NCBI RefSeq assembly: GCF_003574655.1
Contig: NZ_QNUM01000003.1
Coordinates: forward strand, 124,001-188,000
Direction of reading: 5' to 3'
Length of the DNA stretch: 64,000 nt
Source of the DNA: Cohaesibacter haloalkalitolerans
Lineage (GTDB): Bacteria > Pseudomonadota > Alphaproteobacteria > Rhizobiales > Cohaesibacteraceae
Under the pieces are notes generated by a model that saw only the letters and a program-made list of their open reading frames with translations, was not told the origin of the DNA and ran no database searches. Below are positions 62,200 to 64,000 of the stretch, in pieces; position 1 is the first letter of the stretch, and each line of letters opens with the position of its first letter. The translations under genes and the position numbers were made by a program.

Positions 62200-62243
62200 C
62201 GACACCATCAAGCCGAAGCCAGCACTCGGACCGACCAACAAAA

Positions 62244-62264
62244 AAGGCCGCATCATGCGGCCTT
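62244..62264 (-). terminator. Terminator between ppk2 and ratA
   Basis: A perfect 9-bp stem, AAGGCCGCA with TGCGGCCTT and a three-base loop, is followed on the reverse strand by a run of seven T. It ends the reverse-strand lipA-ratA transcript and may also stop ppk2. Confidence 0.85.
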
Positions 62265-62294
62265 CGTGATTCCTGATGCACCCGCCAGCTTCTT

Positions 62295-62747
62295 CTAGCC
62301 ATAGACGGCATCAGCACGCTGTTCAAAGGCCGTCGAGAATTTCTTGAACGCCTTGTCGAACATCGCGCCCATCAGCCCGGAAAGCATCCGGTTGCGGAAC
62401 TCATAGTCGATATAGAAAACCACGTTGCAACTGTCCGGCTCGCCCTCGATCGGCTCGAAGGTCCAGCGGTTTTCCATGTGCTTGAACGGACCATCCAGAT
62501 ACTCGGCGACAATCTGGTTCTGATCTGGCAGCAAGGTCACCTTCGAGGTGAAGCTTTCGCTGATCATCTTGTAGGCGACCACCATGTCAGCCACCAGAAT
62601 GCTCTGCCCGGCGCTATCCTTGCGGCCACGAACATGCAGTGCCTTGCATAGAGGAACAAACTCGGGATAACGCTCGACATCCGCAACCAGCCTGAACATC
62701 TGATCTGCGGAATGCCTCACTTTATGGCGGGTCTCGAACTTGGGCAT
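62295..62747 (-). CDS. ratA: RatA/COQ10-family START-like protein
   Basis: A 150-residue START-fold protein of the COQ10/RatA family. MPKFETRHKVRHSADQMF and VERYPEFVPLCKAL are the family opening, and WTFEPIEGEPDSCNVVFYIDYEF lies near the end. Family members bind ubiquinone or, in E. coli, act as the RatA ribosome-associated toxin; which role applies here is unknown. No RatB-like partner is adjacent. ATG at 62747 lies 19 bases after the lipA stop, so lipA and this gene form one unit, the usual order in alphaproteobacteria. Confidence 0.9.
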   Translation of the reverse strand: MPKFETRHKVRHSADQMFRLVADVERYPEFVPLCKALHVRGRKDSAGQSILVADMVVAYKMISESFTSKVTLLPDQNQIVAEYLDGPFKHMENRWTFEPIEGEPDSCNVVFYIDYEFRNRMLSGLMGAMFDKAFKKFSTAFEQRADAVYG

Positions 62748-62766
62748 GAAGCGGGCCGGTCCTTGA

Positions 62767-63750
62767 TCAATGGCCAAGCTTGGCGCGACGGGCGGCCTTC
62801 AGCTTCTCGAAATCTTCCCCGGCGTGATGGGATGAACGGGTTAGCGGATTGGCTGACACCATCAGGAAGCCCTTGGTGTAGGCAATCGTCTCATAACCCT
62901 TGAATTCCTGCGGCGTGACGAACTTGATCACCGGATGATGCTTCTTGCTCGGCTGCAAATACTGCCCGATGGTCAGAAAATCGACATCGGCAACCCGCAG
63001 GTCATCCATCAGCTGAAGCACTTCGTTGCGCTCTTCCCCAAGGCCCACCATGATGCCGGACTTGGTGAACATGGACGGGTCCAGTTCCTTGACGCGCTGC
63101 AACAGGCGGATGGAATGGAAATAGCGAGCGCCCGGACGAACCTTGAGATAGTTCGACGGCACGGTTTCCAGATTGTGGTTGAAGACGTCCGGCCTGGCCT
63201 CGACGACGATCTCCAGCGCGCCTTCCTTGCGCAGGAAGTCGGGCGTCAGCACTTCGATGGTGGTTTCCGGCGATGCGGCCCGGATGGCACGGATCACGGC
63301 GGCAAAATGCCGCGCACCGCCATCGTCCAGATCATCGCGATCAACCGAGGTGATCACCACATGCTTCAGCCCCATCTGGGCGACGGCACGTCCGGTGTTT
63401 TCCGGCTCTTCCGGGTCAAGCGCGCCGGGCATGCCCGTTGCGACATTGCAGAAAGCACAGGCACGGGTGCAGATTTCACCCATGATCATGAAGCTGGCAT
63501 GCTTGTGCGACCAGCATTCGCCCATATTCGGACAACCGGCTTCCTCGCAAACCGTGACCAGCTTGTTGCCGCGCACGATGTCGAGGGTCTCCTTGTAGGC
63601 CTTGGAGCCCGGAGCCTTTACACGGATCCAGTCCGGTTTTCTCTGAATGGGATTGTCAGGCCGATGGGCCTTTTCAGGATGGCGAGGTCTGGCAAGAGCC
63701 TTGTCAGCGGCATCTGCCTTTACGGAAACGGTGTCAATGATGGTGACCAT
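62767..63750 (-). CDS. lipA: Lipoyl synthase
   Basis: A 327-residue radical SAM enzyme that inserts two sulfurs into octanoyl groups on lipoyl domains. Both clusters are visible: the auxiliary site Cys68, Cys73, Cys79 ([14 protein letters not shown]) and the radical SAM site Cys94, Cys98, Cys101 (CTRACAFC). RSSHHAGE near the C terminus contains the conserved serine that ligates the auxiliary cluster. Fe-S supply by ErpA is known for this enzyme family. It is followed by ratA. Confidence 0.97.
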   Translation of the reverse strand: MVTIIDTVSVKADAADKALARPRHPEKAHRPDNPIQRKPDWIRVKAPGSKAYKETLDIVRGNKLVTVCEEAGCPNMGECWSHKHASFMIMGEICTRACAFCNVATGMPGALDPEEPENTGRAVAQMGLKHVVITSVDRDDLDDGGARHFAAVIRAIRAASPETTIEVLTPDFLRKEGALEIVVEARPDVFNHNLETVPSNYLKVRPGARYFHSIRLLQRVKELDPSMFTKSGIMVGLGEERNEVLQLMDDLRVADVDFLTIGQYLQPSKKHHPVIKFVTPQEFKGYETIAYTKGFLMVSANPLTRSSHHAGEDFEKLKAARRAKLGH

Positions 63751-63821
63751 TCAGGAGCCTCGTCATTCCTGTTATTTCGGTTGATCAGCAATATCCAACC
63801 AGCAACAGGTGGTCAAGCCGG

Positions 63822-64000
63822 TCAGGATCGAACTTTTTGATAGACAAACAGCACGAGGATCGCGCCGAGTGTCGCAACGATCGTGGTATCCAGAAACATG
63901 CTGTGAACAAAGCGGATACCGAATCTGTCAGCGATAAATCCGCCGACAAATGCACCAATCAGCCCCACGATCAAATTTGTAAACAGACCATGGTCCGAAT
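63822..64000 (-). CDS. GlsB/YeaQ/YmgE-family membrane protein (3' part)
   Basis: The window ends inside this reverse-strand gene. The last 58 residues are readable, with stop TGA at 63822-63824. Two hydrophobic segments are seen, GLFTNLIVGLIGAFVGGFIA and TIVATLGAILVLFVY, with the glycine spacing of the small transglycosylase-associated (GlsB/YeaQ/YmgE) stress-response membrane proteins. The function of the family is poorly known. The N terminus lies beyond the window. Confidence 0.8.
   Translation of the reverse strand, partial: SDHGLFTNLIVGLIGAFVGGFIADRFGIRFVHSMFLDTTIVATLGAILVLFVYQKVRS

Noticed and set aside
62295-62777. RatA as part of a toxin-antitoxin pair
   Set aside because: No RatB-type partner gene is adjacent, and the lipA-linked homologue is a conserved COQ10-type gene in this class.

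Overview
The window looks like a chromosomal segment of an alphaproteobacterium, most likely a member of Hyphomicrobiales (Rhizobiales). The evidence is the gene order dusB-ntrB-ntrC-ntrY-ntrX-trkA-trkH-hfq-hflX, a fused ispDF, an ExoR-type Sel1 protein, the scpAB-tatABC-serS-surE block and the lipA-ratA pair. The genus cannot be fixed from sequence alone; a marine relative such as Cohaesibacteraceae is only a guess.

Region 1 (1-15.6 kb) is accessory metabolism centred on peptides and modified amino acids. It holds the 3' end of an N-carbamoyl-amino-acid/allantoate-type amidase, a PxpA-type 5-oxoprolinase subunit, a class III aminotransferase, an asparagine synthetase on the other strand, a membrane flavocytochrome reductase and a D-aminopeptidase. 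A reverse-strand gene set follows: a LuxR solo, a proline-iminopeptidase-like enzyme, two peptide permeases, a fused two-domain ATPase and a peptide-binding protein. The LuxR solo carries Met and Trp where AHL-binding LuxR proteins have Trp57 and Tyr61. That substitution and the pip/peptide-ABC neighbourhood are the marks of the plant-responsive OryR/PsoR/PipR subfamily. This is the most interesting system in the window.

Region 2 (15.7-24.2 kb) starts at tRNA-Ser(UGA) and runs through rlpA, a D,D-carboxypeptidase gene, tmk, holB, metG, tatD and a metallo-beta-lactamase-fold phosphodiesterase, all forward. It is a conserved cell-wall, nucleotide, replication and translation cluster. An 820-bp stretch without a convincing gene follows.

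Region 3 (25-42.8 kb) has a divergent FAD oxidoreductase/mnmD pair (the two halves of MnmC as separate genes), then mazG. The reverse-strand nitrogen and potassium block (dusB, ntrB, ntrC, ntrY, ntrX, trkA, trkH) and hfq-hflX come next. Then forward ispDF and cinA.

Region 4 (42.8-58.2 kb) is entirely reverse strand: argS, a large SPOR-domain protein, scpA-scpB, an orphan ABC ATPase, tatA-tatB-tatC, serS, surE and an nlpD-like lipoprotein with a degenerate LytM domain, headed by dgt. Region 5 (58.4-64 kb) has erpA, xthA, exoR, ppk2, ratA, lipA and the 3' end of a GlsB/YeaQ-type membrane protein.

No insertion sequence, integrase, CRISPR array or rRNA was seen. Several strong hairpins at the ends of transcription units are listed as terminators.
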